Program-made: the position numbers and the translations under genes
Shown here: piece after piece, positions 43,214 to 52,178 of the stretch
Layout of the letters: each line of letters starts with the position of its first letter
Position numbering within the stretch: position 1 is the stretch's first letter
Assembly (NCBI RefSeq): GCF_019880365.1
Contig: NZ_CP082271.1
Span: forward strand, 124,001 to 188,000
Reading direction: 5' to 3'
Source of the DNA: Pseudomonas sp. DNDY-54
GTDB taxonomy: Bacteria; Pseudomonadota; Gammaproteobacteria; Pseudomonadales; Pseudomonadaceae
Length of the DNA stretch: 64,000 bases
The notes under the pieces: model-generated
What the model was told of the DNA's origin: nothing
Database searches by the model: none
Seen by the model: only the letters and a program-made list of their open reading frames with translations

Positions 43214-44893
43214 GTGCTTGAAAAACTGAAAAGCAGGCTGCCTGCCGGTGGCCTTCAGCTTGATCCGCGGGTCACGCTCGCCGGCATGGCGGTGATCGCT
43301 GCCGCACTGGCAGTCGCCGTAGCCTTCTACCTATGGCGCGACAACGGCTCGTTCCGCCCGCTCCATGGTGCCGGCGAAGCCTTCCCGGTTGCCGAGGTCA
43401 TGCAGGTGCTGGACGCTGAAGTCGTGCAGTACCGCATTCACCCGCAAAGCGGGCAGATTCTGGTGCGTGAGGATCAACTGTCCCGCGCGCGCATGCTGCT
43501 CGCCGCCAAGGGCGTGAAGGTCGCGCTGCCGGCCGGCTATGAGCTGTTCGACAAGGAAGAGCCGCTGGGCACCAGCCAGTTCGTGCAGGACGTACGCCTC
43601 AAGCGCAGCCTGGAAGGCGAGCTGGCACGTACGGTGATGTCGCTCAAGGGCGTGCAACATGCCCGCGTGCATCTGGCACAGGAAGAGAACAGCTCCTTCG
43701 TGGTCAGCAAGCGTGCCCCGACCAAGGCCTCGGTGATGCTGCAGCTGGAGCCCGGCTACAAGCTGGGTGCCGAGCAGGTCGGCGCCATCGTCAATCTGGT
43801 GGCCGGCAGCGTGCCCAACCTCAAGCCTGAAGACGTCGGCGTGGTCGATCAGTACGGCGCACTGCTGTCGCGCGGCCTCAACGTTGGCGGTGGACCGGCG
43901 CAGAACTGGGGCGCGGTCGAGGACTACCAGCAGAAAGCCGTGGCCAATATCGAGGAAGTGCTGGCGCCGGTGCTGGGCAGCGGTAACTACCGCATCAGCG
44001 TCGCCGCCGATATCGATTTCAGCCAGAAGGAAGAGACCCTTCAGTCGTTCGGCGAGACGCCGCGCCTGCGCCGCGAGGTGCTGAGCAACGAGAGCGCGCT
44101 GGATCAGCTGGCGTTGGGTATTCCCGGCTCGCTGGCCAACCGTCCCGTGGCGCCGCCAAAAGAAGGTGAAGCGCCCGCAGCGGCCAAGGGTGAGACCAAA
44201 GGGGCCACTTCGCTGCGCGAGGAGTCGACGCGGCAGATGGACTATGACCAGAGCGTGATTCACGTGAAACACGCCGGCTTCACCTTGCGTCAGCAAAGTG
44301 TTGCGGTGGTGCTGAACGCAGGCGCCGCCCCCGAGGGCGGCTGGAACGACGAAGCGCGTGCCGAGCTCGAGGCCATGGTGCGCAGTGCCGTAGGCTTCAA
44401 GCAGGCGCGCGGTGATCTGTTGACCTTGAGCGTGCTGCCGTTCGCGGCCGTGGAAACGCCCTCCGAGCAAGTGCCCTGGTGGGAAAACAGCCAGGTGCAC
44501 GCCCTGGCCAAACTCGGCGTTGCCGGTCTGATCGCCCTGCTGCTGTTGCTGATCGTGGTTCGGCCTGCGGTGCGCAGCCTGACCCAGCGCAGCGCACCGG
44601 TTGAGACCGATCCGGCTGCGTTGGAAGGGGCCCTTGCGCCCATGCCGGGCGTGCTGCCCATCGAGGCCGAGACGCGTGCAGCGCTGGCCAGCCCGCGCGC
44701 GAGCGGCGATGGCATCCACATATTCGGCGAGTTGAACCCGCTGTCCGAAATTCGCCTGCCAGCGCCCGGATCGGGGCTGGAGCTGCAGATCGAGCACCTG
44801 CAAATGCTCGCCAAGAACGACCCGGAACGCGTTTCGGAAGTCATCAAGCATTGGATAGGCCGCAATGAAAGAGAACTCAACCCAGCCAGCTGA
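43214..44893 (+). CDS. fliF: Flagellar MS-ring protein FliF (lateral type)
   Basis: 559 aa from a GTG start with GAGAG upstream. N-terminal span (VTLAGMAVIAAALAVAVAFYLW, about 23-44), ring-building YscJ-like domains (YELFDKEEPLGTSQFVQDVRLKRSLEGELARTVMSLKGVQHARVHLA), and a second span (VHALAKLGVAGLIALLLLLIVVRPAV, about 427-452). The C-terminal tail (LEHLQMLAKNDPERVSEVIKHWI) binds FliG. Its 3' end overlaps fliG by 29 bases. Confidence 0.95.
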   Translation: MLEKLKSRLPAGGLQLDPRVTLAGMAVIAAALAVAVAFYLWRDNGSFRPLHGAGEAFPVAEVMQVLDAEVVQYRIHPQSGQILVREDQLSRARMLLAAKGVKVALPAGYELFDKEEPLGTSQFVQDVRLKRSLEGELARTVMSLKGVQHARVHLAQEENSSFVVSKRAPTKASVMLQLEPGYKLGAEQVGAIVNLVAGSVPNLKPEDVGVVDQYGALLSRGLNVGGGPAQNWGAVEDYQQKAVANIEEVLAPVLGSGNYRISVAADIDFSQKEETLQSFGETPRLRREVLSNESALDQLALGIPGSLANRPVAPPKEGEAPAAAKGETKGATSLREESTRQMDYDQSVIHVKHAGFTLRQQSVAVVLNAGAAPEGGWNDEARAELEAMVRSAVGFKQARGDLLTLSVLPFAAVETPSEQVPWWENSQVHALAKLGVAGLIALLLLLIVVRPAVRSLTQRSAPVETDPAALEGALAPMPGVLPIEAETRAALASPRASGDGIHIFGELNPLSEIRLPAPGSGLELQIEHLQMLAKNDPERVSEVIKHWIGRNERELNPAS

Positions 44894-45932
44894 GCCGGCG
44901 TCCGGCTCGAGCAAGGAAATCAAGGCGCGTCCGGTACAGCTGCGCTCGGTGAGCTCACTGGACCAGGCGGCCATCCTCATGCTGAGCATGGGCGATGACA
45001 TTTCGGCCGGCATCCTGCGCAACTTTTCCCGTGAGGAAATCATCAGCATCAGCCAGGCGATGGCGCGTCTGTCCAACGTCAAGCAGCCGATGGTGTCCGA
45101 TGTGATCAGCCGCTTCTTCGATGACTACAAGGAGCAGAGCAGCATCAAGGGCGCGTCCCGCACCTACCTGTCGGGCATGCTCGGCAAGGCGCTGGGCGGC
45201 GACATCACGCGCTCGCTGCTGGATTCCATCTATGGCGAGGAGATCCGCGCCAAGATGGCCAAGATGGAGTGGCTCGATCCGAAGCAGTTCGCTGCCCTGA
45301 TCACCAAGGAACACGCGCAGATGCAGGCCGTGTTCCTCGCCTTCCTGCCGCCGGGCATGGCCACCGACGTGCTCGAATGCATGCCGGCCGAGCGTCAGGA
45401 CGAATTGCTCTACCGCATCGCTAACCTCAACGAGGTCAACAGCGATGTCATCGCCGAGCTGGAACAGCTTATCGATCGCAGCCTCCAGGTGCTCTCGAAC
45501 CAGGGCTCGCAGGTGCGTGGCGTGAAGCAGGCAGCGGACATCATGAACCGCTTCAAGGGCAACCGTGACCAGATGTTCGAACTGTTGCGCGCCCACAACG
45601 AAGAGCTGGTGAGCAAGATCGAGGATGAAATGTATGACTTCTTCATCCTCTCGCGGCAGAACCAGGACGTGCTGCAGACGCTGCTGGAAGTGATCCCGCT
45701 GGAAGAGTGGGTGGTGGCGCTCAAAGGCGCCGAGCCCGAGCTGGTGCGTGCCATTCAGGGCGCGATGCCCAAGCGCCAGGCGCAGCAGATGGAATCGATC
45801 AATCGTCGTCAGGGCCCGGTGCCCTTGTCGCGTGTAGAGCAGGTGCGCAAGGACATCATGGCGGTGGTCCGCGAGATGTCCGCTGACGGTGACCTGCAGG
45901 TTCAGTTGTTCCGCGAACAGACGGTCGAGTAA
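44865..45932 (+). CDS. fliG: Flagellar motor switch protein FliG (lateral type)
   Basis: 355 aa. N-terminal FliF-binding domain, middle EHPQ-like region (ITKEHAQMQAVFLAFLPPGMATDVLECMPAERQDELLYRIANL) and C-terminal torque domain (MFELLRAHNEELVSKIEDEMYDFFILSRQNQDVLQTLLEVIPLEEWVVALKGAEPELVRAI), which holds charged residues for stator contact. The C-ring component that turns stator motion into torque. It starts inside fliF, in another frame. Confidence 0.95.
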   Translation: MKENSTQPAEPASGSSKEIKARPVQLRSVSSLDQAAILMLSMGDDISAGILRNFSREEIISISQAMARLSNVKQPMVSDVISRFFDDYKEQSSIKGASRTYLSGMLGKALGGDITRSLLDSIYGEEIRAKMAKMEWLDPKQFAALITKEHAQMQAVFLAFLPPGMATDVLECMPAERQDELLYRIANLNEVNSDVIAELEQLIDRSLQVLSNQGSQVRGVKQAADIMNRFKGNRDQMFELLRAHNEELVSKIEDEMYDFFILSRQNQDVLQTLLEVIPLEEWVVALKGAEPELVRAIQGAMPKRQAQQMESINRRQGPVPLSRVEQVRKDIMAVVREMSADGDLQVQLFREQTVE

Positions 45933-45938
45933 GCGCCG

Positions 45939-46637
45939 ATGAGCATCAAGATCATCAAGGGTGAAGGCCGGTCCTGGCGTCCGTTTCGGTTTCCGCCGCG
46001 GGTCAGAACCGCGGCGGAGCTGACCGACAGCGTGGCGGGCGATCCGGCGGCGCTGCAGCGTGCCGTCGCCGACGGTTTCCAGGAAGGCATCGACAAAGGC
46101 TACGAACAGGGTCTGGAGCAGGGCCGCGAGGCGGGTCATCGCGAGGGCTTCGAGCGCGGCGTTGAAGACGGCAAGGCCGTTGGCCGAGAAGAAGGGCGCG
46201 TCCAGGGCCGTCGCGCGTTCGAGGAAGCGGCCCGGCCGATGGATGAGCTGGTCGAGCGCTTCGAGCGCTTCCGTCAGGAATTCGAACAGGCGCGGCGTGA
46301 ACAACTGCTGGAGCTGGTGCAGAAAGTCTCCAAGCAGGTGATCCGCTGCGAGCTCACCCTGCATCCGACGCAACTGCTCTCGTTGGCTGAAGAAGCGTTG
46401 GCCGCTATGCCGGGTGACCAGGAGGACGTACGTATCCTGCTCAATCCCGAGGAATGCACCCGGATCAAGGAACTGGCGCCCGAGCGTGCCGCGGCTTGGC
46501 GTCTGGTGCCGGACGACAAGCTGGCGCTCGGCGAGTGCCGGGTGATCACCGCCGAGTCGGAAGCCGACATCGGCTGTCAGCAGCGCCTGGATTCATGCAT
46601 GGACACGCTGGGCGAACACATCAGGGCGGAAGCCTGA
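45939..46637 (+). CDS. fliH: Flagellar export ATPase regulator FliH (lateral type)
   Basis: 232 aa. Residues about 46-90 hold a run of GxxxG repeats (GFQEGIDKGYEQGLEQGREAG...), the FliH signature of tightly packed helices. The C-terminal domain (VSKQVIRCELTLHPTQLLSLAEEAL ... DIGCQQRLDSCMDTL) binds FliI. It regulates the ATPase and links it to FliN. It sits 6 bases after fliG and one base before fliI. Confidence 0.94.
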   Translation: MSIKIIKGEGRSWRPFRFPPRVRTAAELTDSVAGDPAALQRAVADGFQEGIDKGYEQGLEQGREAGHREGFERGVEDGKAVGREEGRVQGRRAFEEAARPMDELVERFERFRQEFEQARREQLLELVQKVSKQVIRCELTLHPTQLLSLAEEALAAMPGDQEDVRILLNPEECTRIKELAPERAAAWRLVPDDKLALGECRVITAESEADIGCQQRLDSCMDTLGEHIRAEA

Positions 46638-46638
46638 G

Positions 46639-47970
46639 ATGTCCCTGCGCGAGAGCTTCCGGCTCGACGAGGCGCTGCGCTCGCTGGACACCGTGCAGCT
46701 GGCGAAAGTCAGCGGCCGGCTGGTGCGCGTCTCCGGCATGCTGCTGGAAAGCCTCGGCTGCCAGCGCATGACCGGCCAGCGCTGCTTCGTCGAACAGGGC
46801 GATGGCAGCATGCTCGAAGCGCAGGTGGTGGGCTTCAATCGCGATATCACTTATCTGATGCCATTCAAGAAGCCGGTTGGGCTGACCTCCGGTTCGCGTG
46901 TTTTCCCCGCACCGGACGATGCCAAGCTGCATATCGATGAATCCTGGCTGGGCCGGGTGGTCAACGGCCTCGGTGAGCCGCTGGATGAAATGGGCAAGCT
47001 CAGCGGGCGCGATCCACTGCCCACCGAGCTGCCCTCCGTCAACCCGCTCAAACGCAAGCCGGTCAGCGAACCGCTGGACGTCGGCGTGCGCGCGATCAAC
47101 GCCATGCTGACCCTCGGCAAGGGCCAACGCGTCGGGTTGTTCGCCGGCTCTGGTGTCGGCAAAAGCGTGCTGTTGGGGATGATTACCCGGCAGACCAAGG
47201 CTGACGTCGTGGTGGTCGGGCTGATCGGCGAACGTGGGCGCGAGGTGCAGGAGTTTCTGCTGCATTCGCTGGGTGAGGAAGGGCTGAAGAAGGCCGTGGT
47301 GGTGGTCGCGCCCGCCAACGAATCGCCGTTGATGCGCCTGAAGGCCACCGAGCTGTGTCACAGCATCGCCGCCTACTTTCGCGACCAGGGCAACGATGTA
47401 TTGCTGCTGGTGGATTCGCTGACTCGCTACGCCATGGCCCAGCGCGAAATCGCCTTGGCCCTGGGCGAACCGCCGGCCACCAAAGGCTATCCGCCGTCGG
47501 TGTTCGGCATGTTGCCGGAACTGGTGGAAAGCGCCGGTAACGGCGCCAATGACAACGGCAGCCTCAGCGCGCTGTACACCGTACTAGCCGAAGGCGATGA
47601 CCAGCAGGACCCGATCGTCGACTGCGCGCGGGCGATTCTGGATGGGCACATCGTCCTGTCGCGCCGCCTGGCCGATGCCGGGCACTACCCGGCCATCGAC
47701 GTCTGCGCCTCGGTCAGCCGCTGCATGAGCCAGGTCGGCCAGCCGCCGCACCTCGGCGCGGCGCGTCAGCTCAAGGAGTTCTATAGCACCTACGAGAAGA
47801 TCAAGGAGCTGATCCCGCTGGGCGGCTACAGCCCGGGCGCGGATCTCAAAACCGATCGTGCGGTGAAGCTGGCGCCCACCATCGAGCGATTTCTGCGCCA
47901 GGAAGTGGGCGAGGCCGCGGAGCTGGAAACCAGCCTTGCCATCCTGCAGAGCATCATTAAACAACCATGA
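46639..47970 (+). CDS. fliI: Flagellum-specific ATP synthase FliI (lateral type)
   Basis: 443 aa, F1-beta-like ATPase of the export apparatus. Walker A is GLFAGSGVGKSVLLG (K175). GLIGERGREVQEFL, Walker B LLLVDSLTRYAMAQREIALALGEPPATKGYPPSVFGMLPELVE and IVDCARAILDGHIVLSRRLADAGHYPAID are all intact. Works with FliH and FliJ to dock and unfold substrates. The fliJ ATG overlaps its stop by four bases. Confidence 0.97.
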   Translation: MSLRESFRLDEALRSLDTVQLAKVSGRLVRVSGMLLESLGCQRMTGQRCFVEQGDGSMLEAQVVGFNRDITYLMPFKKPVGLTSGSRVFPAPDDAKLHIDESWLGRVVNGLGEPLDEMGKLSGRDPLPTELPSVNPLKRKPVSEPLDVGVRAINAMLTLGKGQRVGLFAGSGVGKSVLLGMITRQTKADVVVVGLIGERGREVQEFLLHSLGEEGLKKAVVVVAPANESPLMRLKATELCHSIAAYFRDQGNDVLLLVDSLTRYAMAQREIALALGEPPATKGYPPSVFGMLPELVESAGNGANDNGSLSALYTVLAEGDDQQDPIVDCARAILDGHIVLSRRLADAGHYPAIDVCASVSRCMSQVGQPPHLGAARQLKEFYSTYEKIKELIPLGGYSPGADLKTDRAVKLAPTIERFLRQEVGEAAELETSLAILQSIIKQP

Positions 47971-48392
47971 AACAGCAGATCGAAACGCTCACGCGCCTGG
48001 CGAGCCTGCGCGGCAACCGGGTCAAGCAGATGCTCGGGCAGGTTCAGTATCAGCAGAACCTTTGCCAGCGCTATCGCAACAACATCACCGGCCTCAGCCG
48101 CCTGTGCGGTTTCTCTGTGCCGATGAGTACGCCGCTGCAGCGCGACAACCAGCAGCGCTACAAGGCGACGCTGTACAAGATGGTCGAACTGCAGCGCCGC
48201 GAACTGGCGGTGGCCGAGCAGGCGCTGGCGCGGATTCAGCAGGAGCTGTTGCAGGCCATGCGCAGCGAGAAGGTGGTCGAGCATGTGATCGACGCCAAGA
48301 TGCTGCAGTGGCAGCAACTGCTGCTGGCGCAGGAGCAGAAAATTCAGGATGGTTTGGCGGCTCAGACCTGGTGGCGCAATCAGACTGCCTAA
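47967..48392 (+). CDS. fliJ: Flagellar export chaperone/stalk protein FliJ (lateral type)
   Basis: 141 aa, mostly helical and Gln-rich (QQIETLTRLASLRGNRVKQMLGQVQYQQNLCQRYRNNI ... KMVELQRRELAVAEQALARIQQELLQAM), as expected for the two-helix coiled-coil stalk of the FliI hexamer. Weakly conserved family; named by size, coiled coil and position after fliI. Last gene of the fliE-J unit; repeats follow. Confidence 0.88.
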   Translation: MKQQIETLTRLASLRGNRVKQMLGQVQYQQNLCQRYRNNITGLSRLCGFSVPMSTPLQRDNQQRYKATLYKMVELQRRELAVAEQALARIQQELLQAMRSEKVVEHVIDAKMLQWQQLLLAQEQKIQDGLAAQTWWRNQTA

Positions 48393-48439
48393 CGAATGGG
48401 TGGTGGGTGTGGCGTTTACGTGTTCGCTCGGCCCCGGCC

Positions 48440-48790
48440 CCTCACCCCAACCCTCTCCCCGGAGGGGCGAGGGGGCGTGTACGGCGTGATAGCGGAGTGG
48501 GTGAGGGGCGTGGAGGCCAGACCGGAGTTGCTGCCCAAGGTAAGGCAGGCAAGATCTGGTCGAGGCCGCTCGCGCCTCGCTGGCGGGAGCTGCCAGAAGC
48601 ACTGACCCGTTGGCGCAGTTTGCGGCGCCAGAATCCCTGCAAGCGATCGTCAACTTAGGTGTCACCACTGGACGCCGCCGTCGTGGGACAGTCGAAACAG
48701 GCAAGGCGTCGTGTTGATCACGCCGTCGATAACCCGCACGGCCAGCCCCCTCTCCCCGCTTGCGGGGAGAGGGTTGGGGTGAGGGGTGGT
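48440..48790. repeat. Long-spaced inverted repeat between fliJ and flgM
   Basis: A perfect 20-bp arm (CTCACCCCAACC-CTCTCCCC, 48441-48460) has its reverse complement at 48764-48783. The second arm also carries a local GC hairpin (CTCCCCGC-TTGC-GGGGAG). This is the common proteobacterial 'CTCACCCC...CTCTCCC' intergenic element. The 300 bp between the arms contain no convincing gene. The whole 525-bp gap between fliJ and flgM is otherwise empty. Confidence 0.75.
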
Positions 48791-48855
48791 GGCCAAGCCA
48801 GCCGCCGATGTGAGGATCAATAAGGGTCCCGTCCGTCACCCCCGGCAAAAAAACA

Positions 48856-48883
48856 TTTAAGGTTTCCGCCCGAGCGGTCGCTT
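48856..48883 (+). promoter_or_regulatory. Candidate late flagellar promoter of flgM (TTTAA-N16-GTCGC)
   Basis: TTTAA (48856-48860), 16 nt, GTCGC (48877-48881), then TTG. Extended, it reads TAAGGTTT-N11-GTCGCTTG, the geometry of a sigma-28 promoter (TAAAGTTT-N11-GCCGATAA) with a changed -10. Identical spacing occurs before fliD and the flagellin gene. It ends 36 nt before the flgM ATG. Confidence 0.6.
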
Positions 48884-48917
48884 GTTAGGCAGTAACCACC
48901 GAGTTGGAACGAAAATC

Positions 48918-49193
48918 ATGGAAATCAGCCGGCACTTCAAGCCCGCCTCCGTCACACCTACCGAGCTTTCAACGGCCCGTCAGGTCGCCGCTCGCCCGGC
49001 TGCTCAGCCAGCCGCACGTCAAGCCGAGAGCCTGCCGTTGGAACAGATGCACGACGCCCTGCGCGCCATGCCCGAGGTCGATCTCGACCGCGTCGCCGCG
49101 ATCAAGCAAGCCCTGCAGCGCGGTGAAATCTCAACCGACGTGGGCGAGCTGGCGAGCAGCATGCTCAGCTATCACCGCGGAAGCGATGCGTGA
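48918..49193 (+). CDS. flgM: Anti-sigma-28 factor FlgM (lateral type)
   Basis: 91 aa from the ATG at 48918, with GGAACG upstream. Disordered, Ala-rich N-terminus; the C-terminal sigma-28-binding region is VDLDRVAAIKQALQRGEISTDVGELASSML, a good match to the FlgM family. It holds the sigma-28 factor inactive until it is exported through the finished hook. Its stop overlaps the flgN GTG start. Confidence 0.9.
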   Translation: MEISRHFKPASVTPTELSTARQVAARPAAQPAARQAESLPLEQMHDALRAMPEVDLDRVAAIKQALQRGEISTDVGELASSMLSYHRGSDA

Positions 49194-49630
49194 GCCAGCG
49201 CGAGAAACTGCTTGCCGTCGTCGATGACGATTTGCAGCAGGATTGCGGGGATTACCTCGCCCTGCGCGAGCTGATGCAGGCGCTTTACGGCCGCCTGCTG
49301 GAACGCGATGTGCCTGAGATCGACCGTATCAATCTGCAGATCACCGTTCGCGTCGAAGCCATTGCCGCGCGCGCCCAGCGCCGCAGCAAGGTCCTGGCTG
49401 CCTTCCGGCTGGAGCCGACGGGTGTCGGCATGCGCCGCCTGCTCTCCAGCTGTTCGGGCGGGCGCGGTGAGTCGCTGCAGCAGCACTGGCAGCAGGTCGG
49501 TGATCTCGCTGTGCAGTGTCAGCAATTCAACGAGCACAACGGCAAGCTGCTCGCCATGCACCACGACATCCTTCAGCAGCTGCTCGCCGGTGGGCAAGAC
49601 GCCCGGCTCTATTCGCCTCAAGCGTACTGA
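49190..49630 (+). CDS. flgN: Flagellar export chaperone FlgN (lateral type)
   Basis: 146 aa, GTG start overlapping the flgM stop (GTGA). Helical, with a Gln/Leu-rich pattern (REKLLAVVDDDLQQDCGDYLALRELMQALYGRLLERD ... LQQHWQQVGDLAVQCQQFNEHNGKLLAMHHDILQQLLAG). The C-terminal segment FNEHNGKLL is typical of FlgN. It escorts the hook-filament junction proteins FlgK and FlgL, which are not in this window and may lie downstream of it. Confidence 0.86.
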   Translation: MSQREKLLAVVDDDLQQDCGDYLALRELMQALYGRLLERDVPEIDRINLQITVRVEAIAARAQRRSKVLAAFRLEPTGVGMRRLLSSCSGGRGESLQQHWQQVGDLAVQCQQFNEHNGKLLAMHHDILQQLLAGGQDARLYSPQAY

Positions 49631-49916
49631 CGCTCAGTCCTTCGACGTTCCCTCTTCACCCTGAACAACGCACGTCGCGCTGGCCTTGTGATGCGGGGCA
49701 GCGTGTAGGGCCTCACGGGCGGAGCGGTGGATGTGAAAAGCGACATCCATCCTACGTGACGGGCTCCAAGCGTCAGCATTCCCAACGTCAATCCCGAATC
49801 TCGACCTGCCGCAGCCAGCATTGCCACATCGCGCCGCTTCGCGGACCCGACTTGCGCCGGCGCGGGCGCTACTTATTCAGTTGCTTGGAAAAGAATTAAT
49901 CCTTTTCCTTCTCCGC

Positions 49917-49945
49917 TTTAACTCCCTCGCCTCTGACGTCGCCTT
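49917..49945 (+). promoter_or_regulatory. Candidate late flagellar promoter of fliD (TTTAA-N16-GTCGC)
   Basis: TTTAA (49917-49921), 16 nt, GTCGC (49938-49942), then CTTT. Same spacing and the same GTCGCCTT core as at the flagellin gene. It lies 176 nt before the fliD ATG and 134 nt upstream of the sigma-54 site, so fliD appears to have both promoter types. Confidence 0.6.
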
Positions 49946-50075
49946 TACAGAGAGATGTTCCGCCCGTCGCGCAGGCGGAAACGGCGTTTCCCCGTTTCCT
50001 TGTCGCGTCGCGTAGCGGAAGCCTTTTTTCTGCATGCTGCTGGCTGAAGTGCCCGTAATACGGGGCTTTCAGAAC

Positions 50076-50091
50076 TGGCATCCAACTTGCT
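50076..50091 (+). promoter_or_regulatory. Sigma-54 (-24/-12) promoter of fliD operon
   Basis: TGGCATCCAACTTGCT: GG at 50077-50078, exactly 10 nt, GC at 50089-50090, matching TGGCAC-N5-TTGC closely. The expected start is about 50102, giving a short leader before the fliD ATG at 50118. LafK, encoded upstream, is the likely activator. Confidence 0.8.
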
Positions 50092-50117
50092 GTACAAGAA
50101 TCCAAGAGGGGATGGTC

Positions 50118-51476
50118 ATGGCTATAAATTCCGATTACGTACAACAGATGTCGACGCAGTTGGCCACTTACGAAGTCCAGGGTTCGCTGGATCGGCTTAA
50201 CCGTAACGAATCACGCTACAAGGCTCAGCGCGACGCGCTGAGTTCGCTGCGCACGTCGTTGACTACGTTCAAGTCGGCCATCACCAAGCTCAACAGCAGC
50301 ACGACGAGCATGCTGACCAATAGCGCGACCTCCAGCCAGGAGGGTTACGCCACTGCCACCGTTGGCATGACGGCGCAGCCGGGCAGCTACGACTTCTTTA
50401 CCGAGCAACTGGCCAGCGCCCATCAAGTCGCGCTAAATGGGCTCACCTCGGCCGACATCGGCGCCGGGAAGCTCACCATAGGCCAGGCTGGCGCTTCATT
50501 CGATATCGACCTGAGCACCATCGACAGCGACGGTGATGGTAGTAAGTCGCTGGAAGAACTGGCGGCGGCCATTAACAATCATGCAGCCAACACTGGTACG
50601 CAAGCGACCCTGGTGCGCAGCAACGGGGAGGTCTCGTTGGTGTTGTCCAGTGAAGCGACCGGCGCGTCCAATGCGATTACGCTGACTACCGCTGGCACCA
50701 GTGCCGGGTTGGACGCCTCCATTACCAGTAAGCTCGAACTGACCAAAGCTCAGGACGCCAAGGTTCGTCTCGGTGGCGAGACGGGCATGCTACTGACTAA
50801 TTCCAGTAACACCTTCGATAACGTGATCGAGGGCGTCAGCGTGACGTTCACTAAGACCCACACAGCCGGCGAGCAGGCTTTGAACATGGTGATCGCCCAG
50901 GACAAAGCCGGCACCAAGGCCAAGGCGCAGACCTTTATCGATGCCTTCAATGCCTTGATGACCAGCTTCGACTCGCTGACCGCCAGCGGCGGCGAGAGCG
51001 CCAAGCGTGGCGCGCTGGCCGGTGATTCCAGCATTCGCTCCATCGAGAGCCGGCTGAACGGCCTGCTGCGCACCGACTTTGGCGGCAAGAGCCTGATCGA
51101 ATTTGGCATCAGCGCTGACCGCACCGGCAAATTGACCATCGACGCGACGCGTTTTGAGGCCGCCGTGGCCAACGATCCGGAAGGTTTCGAGGCGCTGTTC
51201 ACCGGCAAGGACAACCTGCTCGACAGCATCGACAAGACGGTCGCCAGCTACACCAGCAGCACCAACGGCATGCTGAAGAACCGCATGGACACGCTGGACA
51301 TGAGCCTGCGCCGCATCGACGAACAGTTCGAAAACCTTCAGCAGCAGTACGACACCCATTACAGCCGCTACCTCCGGCAGTTCACCACCATGATGCAAAC
51401 CATGCAGAGCATGGAGCAGACCAGCGGAATGTTCTCGATGCCAACCCCATCGCAAGCTAACGGATTGTTCTCATGA
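50118..51476 (+). CDS. fliD: Filament cap protein FliD (LafB)
   Basis: 452 aa from the ATG at 50118 (MAINSDYVQQMSTQLATYEVQGSLDRLNR), with AGAGGGG upstream. N-terminal coiled helix (NESRYKAQRDALSSLRTSLTTFKSAITKL), Ser/Thr-rich middle, and C-terminal FliD_C with STNGMLKNRMDTLDMSLRRIDEQFENLQQQYDTHYSRYLRQFTTMMQTMQSMEQT. Caps the filament and guides flagellin folding. The first ATG of the longer frame, at 50034, lies upstream of the promoter. It overlaps fliS by four bases. Confidence 0.94.
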   Translation: MAINSDYVQQMSTQLATYEVQGSLDRLNRNESRYKAQRDALSSLRTSLTTFKSAITKLNSSTTSMLTNSATSSQEGYATATVGMTAQPGSYDFFTEQLASAHQVALNGLTSADIGAGKLTIGQAGASFDIDLSTIDSDGDGSKSLEELAAAINNHAANTGTQATLVRSNGEVSLVLSSEATGASNAITLTTAGTSAGLDASITSKLELTKAQDAKVRLGGETGMLLTNSSNTFDNVIEGVSVTFTKTHTAGEQALNMVIAQDKAGTKAKAQTFIDAFNALMTSFDSLTASGGESAKRGALAGDSSIRSIESRLNGLLRTDFGGKSLIEFGISADRTGKLTIDATRFEAAVANDPEGFEALFTGKDNLLDSIDKTVASYTSSTNGMLKNRMDTLDMSLRRIDEQFENLQQQYDTHYSRYLRQFTTMMQTMQSMEQTSGMFSMPTPSQANGLFS

Positions 51477-51871
51477 ACAGCTATCACCCCAACGACAGTT
51501 ATGACAGCTACCGCTCCGTAGACCTTGAGGCGCGTGCCGCCTCCGCGTCGCCTTATGAGCTGGTGCTGGTGCTGATGGACGGCCTGCTCGACGAGCTAGC
51601 CCGCGCACGGGGCCACATCGAGCACAAGCGCTATCAGCAGAAAGGCGCTTCGCTGGAAAAGTGCATGAACATCCTCAATGGCCTCAACGGCGCACTCGAT
51701 GAAGAGGGCGGTGGCGAGGTCGTGCAGGGGCTGGCACGCCTTTACGAATACTGCATTTACCGCCTCTCCGACGTCAGCGTCTCGCTGTCGCTCGAAGGCC
51801 TGGATGAAGTGATCAACCTGCTCGGCATTCTCCGGGAAGGCTGGGAGGGCGTCAGTGCCGCCCGTAAGTGA
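51473..51871 (+). CDS. fliS: Flagellin export chaperone FliS (LafC)
   Basis: 132 aa, four-helix FliS fold: ASPYELVLVLMDGLLDELARARGHIEHKRYQQKGASLEKCMNILNGLNGALDEEGGGEVVQGLARLYEYCIYRLSDVSV. It binds the flagellin C-terminus and prevents early polymerisation. It overlaps the end of fliD and the start of fliT. Confidence 0.93.
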   Translation: MNSYHPNDSYDSYRSVDLEARAASASPYELVLVLMDGLLDELARARGHIEHKRYQQKGASLEKCMNILNGLNGALDEEGGGEVVQGLARLYEYCIYRLSDVSVSLSLEGLDEVINLLGILREGWEGVSAARK

Positions 51872-52178
51872 CAGCGAACGCCTGACCGCGCTGCATGAGC
51901 AGCTGCGTCATGCGTTGCAGATCAAGGATTGGCACGCCGTCGAGAAGGTGGACGGCGATATCCGCCGCTGCCTTGAGGCGCTGCCTGCGCACCACGCGCT
52001 CGATGAGCCAACGCTTGCTGCCAAGCAGCAGCTCAAGCAACTGCATGGCGAAGGCCTGCAAGCCTGCGCCGATGAATGTGAGCGCCTGCGCCTGCTGCTG
52101 TTGAACCACCTCGAGTACGCCGAAGGGCGTGCCGCCTATCAGCGCGTTGACATGTTCCAAGCCGGAGACAGGGGATGA
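51855..52178 (+). CDS. fliT: FliT-like flagellar chaperone (LafD)
   Basis: 107 aa with a GTG start inside the end of fliS. Helical and charged (LTALHEQLRHALQIKDWHAVEKVDGDIRRCLEAL ... QQLKQLHGEGLQACADECERLRLLLLNHLEYAEGRAAYQRVDMF). Its position between fliS and fliK and the C-terminal helix fit FliT/LafD, the FliD export chaperone. The family is weakly conserved, so the name leans on context. Confidence 0.78.
   Translation: MPPVSDSERLTALHEQLRHALQIKDWHAVEKVDGDIRRCLEALPAHHALDEPTLAAKQQLKQLHGEGLQACADECERLRLLLLNHLEYAEGRAAYQRVDMFQAGDRG

Larger units (their letters stand above)
49631..50117 (+). other. Intergenic region flgN-fliD with two promoter types and hairpins
   Basis: About 490 bp with no supportable gene. 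It holds the TTTAA-N16-GTCGC site (49917-49942) and the -24/-12 site (50076-50091). It also holds a hairpin GGAAAAG (49887-49893) with CTTTTCC (49902-49908), upstream of the first promoter, and a hairpin TTCCGCC/GGCGGAA (49958-49980) at the likely 5' end of the sigma-28-type transcript. Confidence 0.7.

Noticed and set aside
43331..45082. 583-codon open frame on the minus strand
   Set aside because: Antisense to fliF and the start of fliG; His/Arg/Gln-rich shadow.
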